Source: Yponomeuta sedellus
Taxonomy: Eukaryota; Arthropoda; Insecta; Lepidoptera; Yponomeutidae
Length of the DNA stretch: 64,000 bases
Direction: 5' to 3'
Assembly (NCBI GenBank): GCA_934045075.1
Contig: OW203726.1
Span: 17,361,988-17,425,987 of the forward strand
Shown here: positions 36,943-51,035 of the stretch, in pieces
Numbering within the stretch: the stretch's first letter is position 1
How the letters are laid out: the number at the start of each line of letters is the position of its first letter
Made by a program: the position numbers and the translations under genes
The notes under the pieces: generated by a model
What the model was told of the DNA's origin: nothing
The model's database searches: none
The model's input: the letters and a program-made list of their open reading frames with translations, nothing else

Positions 36943-38086
36943 TTATATATATATAAAGCTACAATGCGATATACTCACTGATCTAACATCCATACGTTTT
37001 CTCGGAAATGGCAAGAGTTGGACGAAAATGATGTATGACAAAGTTGTAGGGAATGTACGATATACGGCCATCCTATGGAGCCGATTTTTGAATTTCGAAC
37101 GCGTTCCACTACGCGAGGGTGCTAACTCTGTCGTTTACCGACCGATTTGGATGAAATTTTCACCCGGCCTTTTCTTCGACACGCCATTTTCGGTTCCGCC
37201 GACGGTCGTTCCAAATTCAAAATACCACCGGAGCTATAGCCCTCCGAAAATCGGCCTTTTTTCGACCTCTACGCAAAAAAGTCGGCAGCCAACTGGGCGC
37301 ATGCCAGGGACCAGCGGTAAACGGCATCGTGTCGTCAAAGGACCCAGGTATATGAGAAAAATCCGACATTCTGACATTTCAAGATGGCGGCCGAGATATT
37401 GGCTTTCAAAGGTGTCAAATTTACTATGGAGAATTTCTACAAAAAATTTGTACTGAAAATCATCTTTTTCGTAGAAAATCGTAATTTTTTTGTACTATCG
37501 ATGGAGGCTAAGCGCCGAAATGAGTACTTGGCTGGGAATGGCGTCACCACGCCGAGGTACTGTAGCATTCCAGTTGGCCATCGACCCATTAAAGTTTGAA
37601 AATCACCCTCTTTAATAGAAAATTTTCACCCGAAATAGGATTTTTCATACAAAAATGCATTTCTTTAGTACCACCGACGGAGGCCAAAGGCCGAAACTAC
37701 TACTCGGCTGGGAGCGGCTACTTAGTGCCGAGGTGCTGTGGCATTCCAGTTGGCCATCGACTCATCAAAGTTTGAAAATCACCCACTTTAATAGAAAATT
37801 TTCACCCGAAATAGGATTTTTCATACAAAAATGCATTTCTTTAGTACCACCGACGGAGGCCAAAGGCCAAAAAAATTGCTCATCTGTGAATGGCATCGTG
37901 TCACGTAGATATTCAGGTCCCTGAGAAAAATCAAACATTTTGAAATTTCTAATTGCCGGCCGAGTTATTGACGATTGATCAAGGCCAACTTTGTATGAAC
38001 ATTTTGTACTGAAAATCGATTTCCTATAGAAGCCCTCCGCAAGTACTGCCTGCCGCAAATACCTACCGGGTGAACGACCCGAGTCA
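36943..38086 (+). repeat. T unit, class B, leader h2 (1144 bp)
   Basis: Second unit of dimer 3. Its block partner is at 48568. Confidence 0.93.
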
Positions 38087-39410
38087 TTATATATATATAA
38101 AGCTACAATGCGATATACTCACTGATCTAACATCCATACGTTTTCTCGGAAATGGCAAGAGTTGGACGAAAATGATGTATGACAAAGTTGTAGGGAATGT
38201 ACGATATACGGCCATCCTATGGAGCCGATTTTTGAATTTCGAACGCGTTCCACTACGCGAGGGTGCTAACTCTGTCGTTTACCGACCGATTTGGATGAAA
38301 TTTTCACCCGGCCTTTTCTTCGACACGCCATTTTCGGTTCCGCCGACGGTCGTTCCAAATTCAAAATACCACCGGAGCTATAGCCCTCCGAAAATCGGCC
38401 TTTTTTCGACCTCTACGCAAAAAAGTCGGCAGCCAACTGGGCGCATGCCAGGGACCAGCCGTAAACGGCATCGTGTCGTCAAAGGACCCAGGTATATGAG
38501 AAAAATCCGACATTCTGACATTTCAAGATGGCGGCCGAGATATTGGCTTTCAAAGGTGTCAAATTTACTATGGAGAATTTCTACAAAAAAATTGTACTGA
38601 AAATCATCTTTTTCGTAGAAAATCTTAATTTTTTTGTACCATCGATAGAGGCTAAGCGCCAAAATGAGTACTTGGCTGAGAATGGCGTCACCACGCCGAG
38701 GTGCTGTGGCATTCCAGTTGGCCATCGACCCATTAAAGTTTGAAAATCACCCACTTTAATAGAAAATTTTCACCCAAAATAGGACTTTTCATACAAAAAT
38801 GCATTTCTTTAGTACCACCGACGGAGGCCAAAGGCCGAAACTACTACTCGGCTGGGAGCGGCTACTTAGTGCCGAGGTGCTGTGGCATTCCAGTTGGCCA
38901 TCGACCCATTAAAGTTTGAAAATCACCCACTTTAATAGAAAATTTTCACCCAAAATAGTTATTTTCATACAAAAATGCATTTCTTTAGTACCACCGACGG
39001 AGGCCAAAGGCCGAAACTACTACTCGGCTGGGAGCGGCTACTTAGTGCCGAGGTGCTGTGGCATTCCAGTTGGCCATCGACTCATTAAAGTTTGAAAATC
39101 ACGCACTATAATAGAAAAATTTCACCCGAAATAGTTATTTTCATACAAAAATGCGTTTCTTTAGTACCACAGGTGGAGGCCAAAGGCCAAAAAAATTGCT
39201 CGTCTGTGAATGGCATCGTGTCACGTAGATATTCAGGTCCCTGAGAAAAATCAAACATTTTGAAATTTCTAATTGCCGGCCGAGTTATTGACGATTGATC
39301 AAGGCCAACTTTGTATGAACATTTTGTACTGAAAATCGATTTCCTATAGAAGCCCTCCGCAAGTTTGTACTGCCTGCCGCAAATACCTACCGGGTGAACG
39401 ACCCGAGTCA
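38087..39410 (+). repeat. T unit, class C, leader h2 (1324 bp)
   Basis: Core, three monomer steps and TTGT tail match the C units at 430 and 1753, but the leader is h2 instead of h1 (1 bp longer). Its block partner is at 49712. Confidence 0.93.
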
Positions 39411-40553
39411 TTATATATATATAAAGCTGCAATCCGGTATACTCACTGATCTAACATAATACGTTTTCTCGGAAATGGCACGAGTTGGACGAAAATGATG
39501 TATGACAAAGTTGTAGGGAATGTACGATATACGGCCATCCTATGGAGCCGATTTTTGAATTTCGAACGCGTTCCACTACGCGAGGGTGCTAACTCTGTCG
39601 TTTACCGACCGATTTGGATGAAATTTTCACCCGGCCTTTTCTTCGACACGCCATTTTCGGTTCCGCCGACGGTCGTTCCAAATTCAAAATACCACCGGAG
39701 CTATAGCCCTCCGAAAATCGGCCTTTTTTCGACCTCTACGCAAAAAAGTCGGCAGCCAACTGGGCGCATGCCAGGGACCAGCGGTAAACGGCATCGTGTC
39801 GTCAAAGGACCCAGGTATATGAGAAAAATCCGACATTCTGACATTTCAAGATGGCGGCCGAGATATTGGCTTTCAAAGGTGTCAAATTTACTATGGAGAA
39901 TTTCTACAAAAAATTTGTACTGAAAATCATCTTTTTCGTAGAAAATCGTAATTTTTTTGTACTATCGATGGAGGCTAAGCGCCGAAATGAGTACTTGGCT
40001 GGGAATGGCGTCACCACGCCGAGGTACTGTAGCATTCCAGTTGGCCATCGACCCATTAAAGTTTGAAAATCACCCTCTTTAATAGAAAATTTTCACCCGA
40101 AATAGGATTTTTCATACAAAAATGCATTTCTTTAGTACCACCGACGGAGGCCAAAGGCCGAAACTACTACTCGGCTGGGAGCGGCTACTTAGTGCCGAGG
40201 TGCTGTGGCATTCCAGTTGGCCATCGACTCATCAAAGTTTGAAAATCACCCACTTTAATAGAAAATTTTCACCCGAAATAGGATTTTTCATACAAAAATG
40301 CATTTCTTTAGTACCACCGACGGAGGCCAAAGGCCAAAAAAATTGCTCATCTGTGAATGGCATCGTGTCACGTAGATATTCAGGTCCCTGAGAAAAATCA
40401 AACATTTTGAAATTTCTAATTGCCGGCCGAGTTATTGACGATTGATCAAGGCCAACTTTGTATGAACATTTTGTACTGAAAATCGATTTCCTATAGAAGC
40501 CCTCCGCAAGTACTGCCTGCCGCAAATACCTACCGGGTGAACGACCCGAGTCA
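39411..40553 (+). repeat. T unit, class B, leader h1 (1143 bp)
   Basis: Class-B core and tail under an h1 leader, inherited with the preceding class-C tail. Its block partner is at 51036. Confidence 0.93.
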
Positions 40554-41877
40554 TTATATATATATAAAGCTACAATGCGATATACTCACTGATCTAACAT
40601 CCATACGTTTTCTCGGAAATGGCAAGAGTTGGACGAAAATGATGTATGACAAAGTTGTAGGGAATGTACGATATACGGCCATCCTATGGAGCCGATTTTT
40701 GAATTTCGAACGCGTTCCACTACGCGAGGGTGCTAACTCTGTCGTTTACCGACCGATTTGGATGAAATTTTCACCCGGCCTTTTCTTCGACACGCCATTT
40801 TCGGTTCCGCCGACGGTCGTTCCAAATTCAAAATACCACCGGAGCTATAGCCCTCCGAAAATCGGCCTTTTTTCGACCTCTACGCAAAAAAGTCGGCAGC
40901 CAACTGGGCGCATGCCAGGGACCAGCCGTAAACGGCATCGTGTCGTCAAAGGACCCAGGTATATGAGAAAAATCCGACATTCTGACATTTCAAGATGGCG
41001 GCCGAGATATTGGCTTTCAAAGGTGTCAAATTTACTATGGAGAATTTCTACAAAAAAATTGTACTGAAAATCATCTTTTTCGTAGAAAATCTTAATTTTT
41101 TTGTACCATCGATAGAGGCTAAGCGCCAAAATGAGTACTTGGCTGAGAATGGCGTCACCACGCCGAGGTGCTGTGGCATTCCAGTTGGCCATCGACCCAT
41201 TAAAGTTTGAAAATCACCCACTTTAATAGAAAATTTTCACCCAAAATAGGACTTTTCATACAAAAATGCATTTCTTTAGTACCACCGACGGAGGCCAAAG
41301 GCCGAAACTACTACTCGGCTGGGAGCGGCTACTTAGTGCCGAGGTGCTGTGGCATTCCAGTTGGCCATCGACCCATTAAAGTTTGAAAATCACCCACTTT
41401 AATAGAAAATTTTCACCCAAAATAGTTATTTTCATACAAAAATGCATTTCTTTAGTACCACCGACGGAGGCCAAAGGCCGAAACTACTACTCGGCTGGGA
41501 GCGGCTACTTAGTGCCGAGGTGCTGTGGCATTCCAGTTGGCCATCGACTCATTAAAGTTTGAAAATCACGCACTATAATAGAAAAATTTCACCCGAAATA
41601 GTTATTTTCATACAAAAATGCGTTTCTTTAGTACCACAGGTGGAGGCCAAAGGCCAAAAAAATTGCTCGTCTGTGAATGGCATCGTGTCACGTAGATATT
41701 CAGGTCCCTGAGAAAAATCAAACATTTTGAAATTTCTAATTGCCGGCCGAGTTATTGACGATTGATCAAGGCCAACTTTGTATGAACATTTTGTACTGAA
41801 AATCGATTTCCTATAGAAGCCCTCCGCAAGTTTGTACTGCCTGCCGCAAATACCTACCGGGTGAACGACCCGAGTCA
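40554..41877 (+). repeat. T unit, class C, leader h2 (1324 bp)
   Basis: Class-C core CAAAAAAATTG, three steps, TTGT tail. Its block partner is at 52179. Confidence 0.93.
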
Positions 41878-42844
41878 TTATATATATATAAAGCTGCAAT
41901 CCGGTATACTCACTGATCTAACATAATACGTTTTCTCGGAAATGGCACGAGTTGGACGAAAATGATGTATGACAAAGTTGTAGGGAATGTACGATATACG
42001 GCCATCCTATGGAGCCGATTTTTGAATTTCGAACGCGTTCCACTACGCGAGGGTGCTAACTCTGTCGTTTACCGACCGATTTGGATGAAATTTTCACCCG
42101 GCCTTTTCTTCGACACGCCATTTTCGGTTCCGCCGACGGTCGTTCCAAATTCAAAATACCACCGGAGATATAGCCCTCCAAAAATCGGCCTTTTTTCGAC
42201 CTCTACGCAAAAAAGTCGGCAGCCAACTGGGCGCATGCCAGGGACCAGCCGTAAACGGCATCGTGTCGTCAAAGGACCCAGGTATATGAGAAAAATCCGA
42301 CATTCTGACATTTCAAGATGGCGGCTGAGATATTGGCTTTCAAAGGTGTCAAATTTACTATGGAGAATTTCTACAAAAAATTTGTACTGAAAATCATATT
42401 TTTCGTAGAAAATCGTAATTTGTTTGTACCATCGATGGAGGTTAAGCGCCGAAATGAGTACTCGGCTGGGAGCGGCTACTCAGTGCCGAGGTGCTGTGGC
42501 ATTCCAGTTGGCCATCGACTCATCAAAGTTTGAAAATCACCCACTTTAATAGAAAATTTTCACCCGAAATAGGATTTTTCATACAAAAATGCATTTCTTT
42601 AGTACCACCGACGGAGGCCAAAGGCCAAAAAAATTGCTCATCTGTGAATGGCATCGTGTCACGTAGATATTCAGGTCCCTGAGAAAAATCAAACATTTTG
42701 AAATTTCTAATTGCCGGCCGAGTTATTGACGATTGATCAAGGCCAACTTTGTATGAACATTTTGTACTGAAAATCGATTTCCTATAGAAGCCCTCCGCAA
42801 GTACTGCCTGCCGCAAATACCTACCGGGTGAACGACCCGAGTCA
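41878..42844 (+). repeat. T unit, class A, leader h1 (967 bp)
   Basis: Class-A core with an h1 leader, one of two such combinations in the window. The other is its block partner at 53503. Confidence 0.93.
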
Positions 42845-43988
42845 TTATATATATATAAAGCTACAATGCGATATACTCACTGATCTAACATCCATACGTT
42901 TTCTCGGAAATGGCAAGAGTTGGACGAAAATGATGTATGACAAAGTTGTAGGGAATGTACGATATACGGCCATCCTATGGAGCCGATTTTTGAATTTCGA
43001 ACGCGTTCCACTACGCGAGGGTGCTAACTCTGTCGTTTACCGACCGATTTGGATGAAATTTTCACCCGGCCTTTTCTTCGACACGCCATTTTCGGTTCCG
43101 CCGACGGTCGTTCCAAATTCAAAATACCACCGGAGCTATAGCCCTCCGAAAATCGGCCTTTTTTCGACCTCTACGCAAAAAAGTCGGCAGCCAACTGGGC
43201 GCATGCCAGGGACCAGCGGTAAACGGCATCGTGTCGTCAAAGGACCCAGGTATATGAGAAAAATCCGACATTCTGACATTTCAAGATGGCGGCCGAGATA
43301 TTGGCTTTCAAAGGTGTCAAATTTACTATGGAGAATTTCTACAAAAAATTTGTACTGAAAATCATCTTTTTCGTAGAAAATCGTAATTTTTTTGTACTAT
43401 CGATGGAGGCTAAGCGCCGAAATGAGTACTTGGCTGGGAATGGCGTCACCACGCCGAGGTACTGTAGCATTCCAGTTGGCCATCGACCCATTAAAGTTTG
43501 AAAATCACCCTCTTTAATAGAAAATTTTCACCCGAAATAGGATTTTTCATACAAAAATGCATTTCTTTAGTACCACCGACGGAGGCCAAAGGCCGAAACT
43601 ACTACTCGGCTGGGAGCGGCTACTTAGTGCCGAGGTGCTGTGGCATTCCAGTTGGCCATCGACTCATCAAAGTTTGAAAATCACCCACTTTAATAGAAAA
43701 TTTTCACCCGAAATAGGATTTTTCATACAAAAATGCATTTCTTTAGTACCACCGACGGAGGCCAAAGGCCAAAAAAATTGCTCATCTGTGAATGGCATCG
43801 TGTCACGTAGATATTCAGGTCCCTGAGAAAAATCAAACATTTTGAAATTTCTAATTGCCGGCCGAGTTATTGACGATTGATCAAGGCCAACTTTGTATGA
43901 ACATTTTGTACTGAAAATCGATTTCCTATAGAAGCCCTCCGCAAGTACTGCCTGCCGCAAATACCTACCGGGTGAACGACCCGAGTCA
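42845..43988 (+). repeat. T unit, class B, leader h2 (1144 bp)
   Basis: Follows an A unit, as every A unit in the window is followed by a B unit. Its block partner is at 54470. Confidence 0.93.
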
Positions 43989-45312
43989 TTATATATATAT
44001 AAAGCTACAATGCGATATACTCACTGATCTAACATCCATACGTTTTCTCGGAAATGGCAAGAGTTGGACGAAAATGATGTATGACAAAGTTGTAGGGAAT
44101 GTACGATATACGGCCATCCTATGGAGCCGATTTTTGAATTTCGAACGCGTTCCACTACGCGAGGGTGCTAACTCTGTCGTTTACCGACCGATTTGGATGA
44201 AATTTTCACCCGGCCTTTTCTTCGACACGCCATTTTCGGTTCCGCCGACGGTCGTTCCAAATTCAAAATACCACCGGAGCTATAGCCCTCCGAAAATCGG
44301 CCTTTTTTCGACCTCTACGCAAAAAAGTCGGCAGCCAACTGGGCGCATGCCAGGGACCAGCCGTAAACGGCATCGTGTCGTCAAAGGACCCAGGTATATG
44401 AGAAAAATCCGACATTCTGACATTTCAAGATGGCGGCCGAGATATTGGCTTTCAAAGGTGTCAAATTTACTATGGAGAATTTCTACAAAAAAATTGTACT
44501 GAAAATCATCTTTTTCGTAGAAAATCTTAATTTTTTTGTACCATCGATAGAGGCTAAGCGCCAAAATGAGTACTTGGCTGAGAATGGCGTCACCACGCCG
44601 AGGTGCTGTGGCATTCCAGTTGGCCATCGACCCATTAAAGTTTGAAAATCACCCACTTTAATAGAAAATTTTCACCCAAAATAGGACTTTTCATACAAAA
44701 ATGCATTTCTTTAGTACCACCGACGGAGGCCAAAGGCCGAAACTACTACTCGGCTGGGAGCGGCTACTTAGTGCCGAGGTGCTGTGGCATTCCAGTTGGC
44801 CATCGACCCATTAAAGTTTGAAAATCACCCACTTTAATAGAAAATTTTCACCCAAAATAGTTATTTTCATACAAAAATGCATTTCTTTAGTACCACCGAC
44901 GGAGGCCAAAGGCCGAAACTACTACTCGGCTGGGAGCGGCTACTTAGTGCCGAGGTGCTGTGGCATTCCAGTTGGCCATCGACTCATTAAAGTTTGAAAA
45001 TCACGCACTATAATAGAAAAATTTCACCCGAAATAGTTATTTTCATACAAAAATGCGTTTCTTTAGTACCACAGGTGGAGGCCAAAGGCCAAAAAAATTG
45101 CTCGTCTGTGAATGGCATCGTGTCACGTAGATATTCAGGTCCCTGAGAAAAATCAAACATTTTGAAATTTCTAATTGCCGGCCGAGTTATTGACGATTGA
45201 TCAAGGCCAACTTTGTATGAACATTTTGTACTGAAAATCGATTTCCTATAGAAGCCCTCCGCAAGTTTGTACTGCCTGCCGCAAATACCTACCGGGTGAA
45301 CGACCCGAGTCA
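43989..45312 (+). repeat. T unit, class C, leader h2 (1324 bp)
   Basis: Three monomer steps and a TTGT tail. Its block partner is at 55614. Confidence 0.93.
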
Positions 45313-46455
45313 TTATATATATATAAAGCTGCAATCCGGTATACTCACTGATCTAACATAATACGTTTTCTCGGAAATGGCACGAGTTGGACGAAAATGA
45401 TGTATGACAAAGTTGTAGGGAATGTACGATATACGGCCATCCTATGGAGCCGATTTTTGAATTTCGAACGCGTTCCACTACGCGAGGGTGCTAACTCTGT
45501 CGTTTACCGACCGATTTGGATGAAATTTTCACCCGGCCTTTTCTTCGACACGCCATTTTCGGTTCCGCCGACGGTCGTTCCAAATTCAAAATACCACCGG
45601 AGCTATAGCCCTCCGAAAATCGGCCTTTTTTCGACCTCTACGCAAAAAAGTCGGCAGCCAACTGGGCGCATGCCAGGGACCAGCGGTAAACGGCATCGTG
45701 TCGTCAAAGGACCCAGGTATATGAGAAAAATCCGACATTCTGACATTTCAAGATGGCGGCCGAGATATTGGCTTTCAAAGGTGTCAAATTTACTATGGAG
45801 AATTTCTACAAAAAATTTGTACTGAAAATCATCTTTTTCGTAGAAAATCGTAATTTTTTTGTACTATCGATGGAGGCTAAGCGCCGAAATGAGTACTTGG
45901 CTGGGAATGGCGTCACCACGCCGAGGTACTGTAGCATTCCAGTTGGCCATCGACCCATTAAAGTTTGAAAATCACCCTCTTTAATAGAAAATTTTCACCC
46001 GAAATAGGATTTTTCATACAAAAATGCATTTCTTTAGTACCACCGACGGAGGCCAAAGGCCGAAACTACTACTCGGCTGGGAGCGGCTACTTAGTGCCGA
46101 GGTGCTGTGGCATTCCAGTTGGCCATCGACTCATCAAAGTTTGAAAATCACCCACTTTAATAGAAAATTTTCACCCGAAATAGGATTTTTCATACAAAAA
46201 TGCATTTCTTTAGTACCACCGACGGAGGCCAAAGGCCAAAAAAATTGCTCATCTGTGAATGGCATCGTGTCACGTAGATATTCAGGTCCCTGAGAAAAAT
46301 CAAACATTTTGAAATTTCTAATTGCCGGCCGAGTTATTGACGATTGATCAAGGCCAACTTTGTATGAACATTTTGTACTGAAAATCGATTTCCTATAGAA
46401 GCCCTCCGCAAGTACTGCCTGCCGCAAATACCTACCGGGTGAACGACCCGAGTCA
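45313..46455 (+). repeat. T unit, class B, leader h1 (1143 bp)
   Basis: Last unit of copy 1 of the 11,625-bp block. Its partner is at 56938. Confidence 0.93.
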
Positions 46456-47599
46456 TTATATATATATAAAGCTACAATGCGATATACTCACTGATCTAAC
46501 ATCCATACGTTTTCTCGGAAATGGCAAGAGTTGGACGAAAATGATGTATGACAAAGTTGTAGGGAATGTACGATATACGGCCATCCTATGGAGCCGATTT
46601 TTGAATTTCGAACGCGTTCCACTACGCGAGGGTGCTAACTCTGTCGTTTACCGACCGATTTGGATGAAATTTTCACCCGGCCTTTTCTTCGACACGCCAT
46701 TTTCGGTTCCGCCGACGGTCGTTCCAAATTCAAAATACCACCGGAGCTATAGCCCTCCGAAAATCGGCCTTTTTTCGACCTCTACGCAAAAAAGTCGGCA
46801 GCCAACTGGGCGCATGCCAGGGACCAGCGGTAAACGGCATCGTGTCGTCAAAGGACCCAGGTATATGAGAAAAATCCGACATTCTGACATTTCAAGATGG
46901 CGGCCGAGATATTGGCTTTCAAAGGTGTCAAATTTACTATGGAGAATTTCTACAAAAAATTTGTACTGAAAATCATCTTTTTCGTAGAAAATCGTAATTT
47001 TTTTGTACTATCGATGGAGGCTAAGCGCCGAAATGAGTACTTGGCTGGGAATGGCGTCACCACGCCGAGGTACTGTAGCATTCCAGTTGGCCATCGACCC
47101 ATTAAAGTTTGAAAATCACCCTCTTTAATAGAAAATTTTCACCCGAAATAGGATTTTTCATACAAAAATGCATTTCTTTAGTACCACCGACGGAGGCCAA
47201 AGGCCGAAACTACTACTCGGCTGGGAGCGGCTACTTAGTGCCGAGGTGCTGTGGCATTCCAGTTGGCCATCGACTCATCAAAGTTTGAAAATCACCCACT
47301 TTAATAGAAAATTTTCACCCGAAATAGGATTTTTCATACAAAAATGCATTTCTTTAGTACCACCGACGGAGGCCAAAGGCCAAAAAAATTGCTCATCTGT
47401 GAATGGCATCGTGTCACGTAGATATTCAGGTCCCTGAGAAAAATCAAACATTTTGAAATTTCTAATTGCCGGCCGAGTTATTGACGATTGATCAAGGCCA
47501 ACTTTGTATGAACATTTTGTACTGAAAATCGATTTCCTATAGAAGCCCTCCGCAAGTACTGCCTGCCGCAAATACCTACCGGGTGAACGACCCGAGTCA
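46456..47599 (+). repeat. T unit, class B, leader h2 (1144 bp)
   Basis: First unit of copy 2 of the 11,625-bp block. A B-B neighbour pair occurs only here, at 28935/30079 and at 56938/58081. Confidence 0.93.
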
Positions 47600-48567
47600 T
47601 TATATATATATAAAGCTACAATGCGATATACTCACTGATCTAACATCCATACGTTTTCTCGGAAATGGCAAGAGTTGGACGAAAATGATGTATGACAAAG
47701 TTGTAGGGAATGTACGATATACGGCCATCCTATGGAGCCGATTTTTGAATTTCGAACGCGTTCCACTACGCGAGGGTGCTAACTCTGTCGTTTACCGACC
47801 GATTTGGATGAAATTTTCACCCGGCCTTTTCTTCGACACGCCATTTTCGGTTCCGCCGACGGTCGTTCCAAATTCAAAATACCACCGGAGATATAGCCCT
47901 CCAAAAATCGGCCTTTTTTCGACCTCTACGCAAAAAAGTCGGCAGCCAACTGGGCGCATGCCAGGGACCAGCCGTAAACGGCATCGTGTCGTCAAAGGAC
48001 CCAGGTATATGAGAAAAATCCGACATTCTGACATTTCAAGATGGCGGCTGAGATATTGGCTTTCAAAGGTGTCAAATTTACTATGGAGAATTTCTACAAA
48101 AAATTTGTACTGAAAATCATATTTTTCGTAGAAAATCGTAATTTGTTTGTACCATCGATGGAGGTTAAGCGCCGAAATGAGTACTCGGCTGGGAGCGGCT
48201 ACTCAGTGCCGAGGTGCTGTGGCATTCCAGTTGGCCATCGACTCATCAAAGTTTGAAAATCACCCACTTTAATAGAAAATTTTCACCCGAAATAGGATTT
48301 TTCATACAAAAATGCATTTCTTTAGTACCACCGACGGAGGCCAAAGGCCAAAAAAATTGCTCATCTGTGAATGGCATCGTGTCACGTAGATATTCAGGTC
48401 CCTGAGAAAAATCAAACATTTTGAAATTTCTAATTGCCGGCCGAGTTATTGACGATTGATCAAGGCCAACTTTGTATGAACATTTTGTACTGAAAATCGA
48501 TTTCCTATAGAAGCCCTCCGCAAGTACTGCCTGCCGCAAATACCTACCGGGTGAACGACCCGAGTCA
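47600..48567 (+). repeat. T unit, class A, leader h2 (968 bp)
   Basis: Corresponds to 35975 in copy 1. At the equivalent place after copy 2 (59225) a class-C unit stands instead. Confidence 0.93.
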
Positions 48568-49711
48568 TTATATATATATAAAGCTACAATGCGATATACT
48601 CACTGATCTAACATCCATACGTTTTCTCGGAAATGGCAAGAGTTGGACGAAAATGATGTATGACAAAGTTGTAGGGAATGTACGATATACGGCCATCCTA
48701 TGGAGCCGATTTTTGAATTTCGAACGCGTTCCACTACGCGAGGGTGCTAACTCTGTCGTTTACCGACCGATTTGGATGAAATTTTCACCCGGCCTTTTCT
48801 TCGACACGCCATTTTCGGTTCCGCCGACGGTCGTTCCAAATTCAAAATACCACCGGAGCTATAGCCCTCCGAAAATCGGCCTTTTTTCGACCTCTACGCA
48901 AAAAAGTCGGCAGCCAACTGGGCGCATGCCAGGGACCAGCGGTAAACGGCATCGTGTCGTCAAAGGACCCAGGTATATGAGAAAAATCCGACATTCTGAC
49001 ATTTCAAGATGGCGGCCGAGATATTGGCTTTCAAAGGTGTCAAATTTACTATGGAGAATTTCTACAAAAAATTTGTACTGAAAATCATCTTTTTCGTAGA
49101 AAATCGTAATTTTTTTGTACTATCGATGGAGGCTAAGCGCCGAAATGAGTACTTGGCTGGGAATGGCGTCACCACGCCGAGGTACTGTAGCATTCCAGTT
49201 GGCCATCGACCCATTAAAGTTTGAAAATCACCCTCTTTAATAGAAAATTTTCACCCGAAATAGGATTTTTCATACAAAAATGCATTTCTTTAGTACCACC
49301 GACGGAGGCCAAAGGCCGAAACTACTACTCGGCTGGGAGCGGCTACTTAGTGCCGAGGTGCTGTGGCATTCCAGTTGGCCATCGACTCATCAAAGTTTGA
49401 AAATCACCCACTTTAATAGAAAATTTTCACCCGAAATAGGATTTTTCATACAAAAATGCATTTCTTTAGTACCACCGACGGAGGCCAAAGGCCAAAAAAA
49501 TTGCTCATCTGTGAATGGCATCGTGTCACGTAGATATTCAGGTCCCTGAGAAAAATCAAACATTTTGAAATTTCTAATTGCCGGCCGAGTTATTGACGAT
49601 TGATCAAGGCCAACTTTGTATGAACATTTTGTACTGAAAATCGATTTCCTATAGAAGCCCTCCGCAAGTACTGCCTGCCGCAAATACCTACCGGGTGAAC
49701 GACCCGAGTCA
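48568..49711 (+). repeat. T unit, class B, leader h2 (1144 bp)
   Basis: Block-copy 2 partner of 36943. Confidence 0.93.
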
Positions 49712-51035
49712 TTATATATATATAAAGCTACAATGCGATATACTCACTGATCTAACATCCATACGTTTTCTCGGAAATGGCAAGAGTTGGACGAAAATGA
49801 TGTATGACAAAGTTGTAGGGAATGTACGATATACGGCCATCCTATGGAGCCGATTTTTGAATTTCGAACGCGTTCCACTACGCGAGGGTGCTAACTCTGT
49901 CGTTTACCGACCGATTTGGATGAAATTTTCACCCGGCCTTTTCTTCGACACGCCATTTTCGGTTCCGCCGACGGTCGTTCCAAATTCAAAATACCACCGG
50001 AGCTATAGCCCTCCGAAAATCGGCCTTTTTTCGACCTCTACGCAAAAAAGTCGGCAGCCAACTGGGCGCATGCCAGGGACCAGCCGTAAACGGCATCGTG
50101 TCGTCAAAGGACCCAGGTATATGAGAAAAATCCGACATTCTGACATTTCAAGATGGCGGCCGAGATATTGGCTTTCAAAGGTGTCAAATTTACTATGGAG
50201 AATTTCTACAAAAAAATTGTACTGAAAATCATCTTTTTCGTAGAAAATCTTAATTTTTTTGTACCATCGATAGAGGCTAAGCGCCAAAATGAGTACTTGG
50301 CTGAGAATGGCGTCACCACGCCGAGGTGCTGTGGCATTCCAGTTGGCCATCGACCCATTAAAGTTTGAAAATCACCCACTTTAATAGAAAATTTTCACCC
50401 AAAATAGGACTTTTCATACAAAAATGCATTTCTTTAGTACCACCGACGGAGGCCAAAGGCCGAAACTACTACTCGGCTGGGAGCGGCTACTTAGTGCCGA
50501 GGTGCTGTGGCATTCCAGTTGGCCATCGACCCATTAAAGTTTGAAAATCACCCACTTTAATAGAAAATTTTCACCCAAAATAGTTATTTTCATACAAAAA
50601 TGCATTTCTTTAGTACCACCGACGGAGGCCAAAGGCCGAAACTACTACTCGGCTGGGAGCGGCTACTTAGTGCCGAGGTGCTGTGGCATTCCAGTTGGCC
50701 ATCGACTCATTAAAGTTTGAAAATCACGCACTATAATAGAAAAATTTCACCCGAAATAGTTATTTTCATACAAAAATGCGTTTCTTTAGTACCACAGGTG
50801 GAGGCCAAAGGCCAAAAAAATTGCTCGTCTGTGAATGGCATCGTGTCACGTAGATATTCAGGTCCCTGAGAAAAATCAAACATTTTGAAATTTCTAATTG
50901 CCGGCCGAGTTATTGACGATTGATCAAGGCCAACTTTGTATGAACATTTTGTACTGAAAATCGATTTCCTATAGAAGCCCTCCGCAAGTTTGTACTGCCT
51001 GCCGCAAATACCTACCGGGTGAACGACCCGAGTCA
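49712..51035 (+). repeat. T unit, class C, leader h2 (1324 bp)
   Basis: Block-copy 2 partner of 38087. Confidence 0.93.

Larger units (their letters stand above)
31751..38086 (+). repeat. A-B dimer repeated three times (2112-bp period)
   Basis: Unit starts 31751, 33863 and 35975 are exactly 2112 bp apart, each an A unit followed by a B unit. The run ends at a class-C unit. A dimeric higher-order repeat. Confidence 0.93.
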
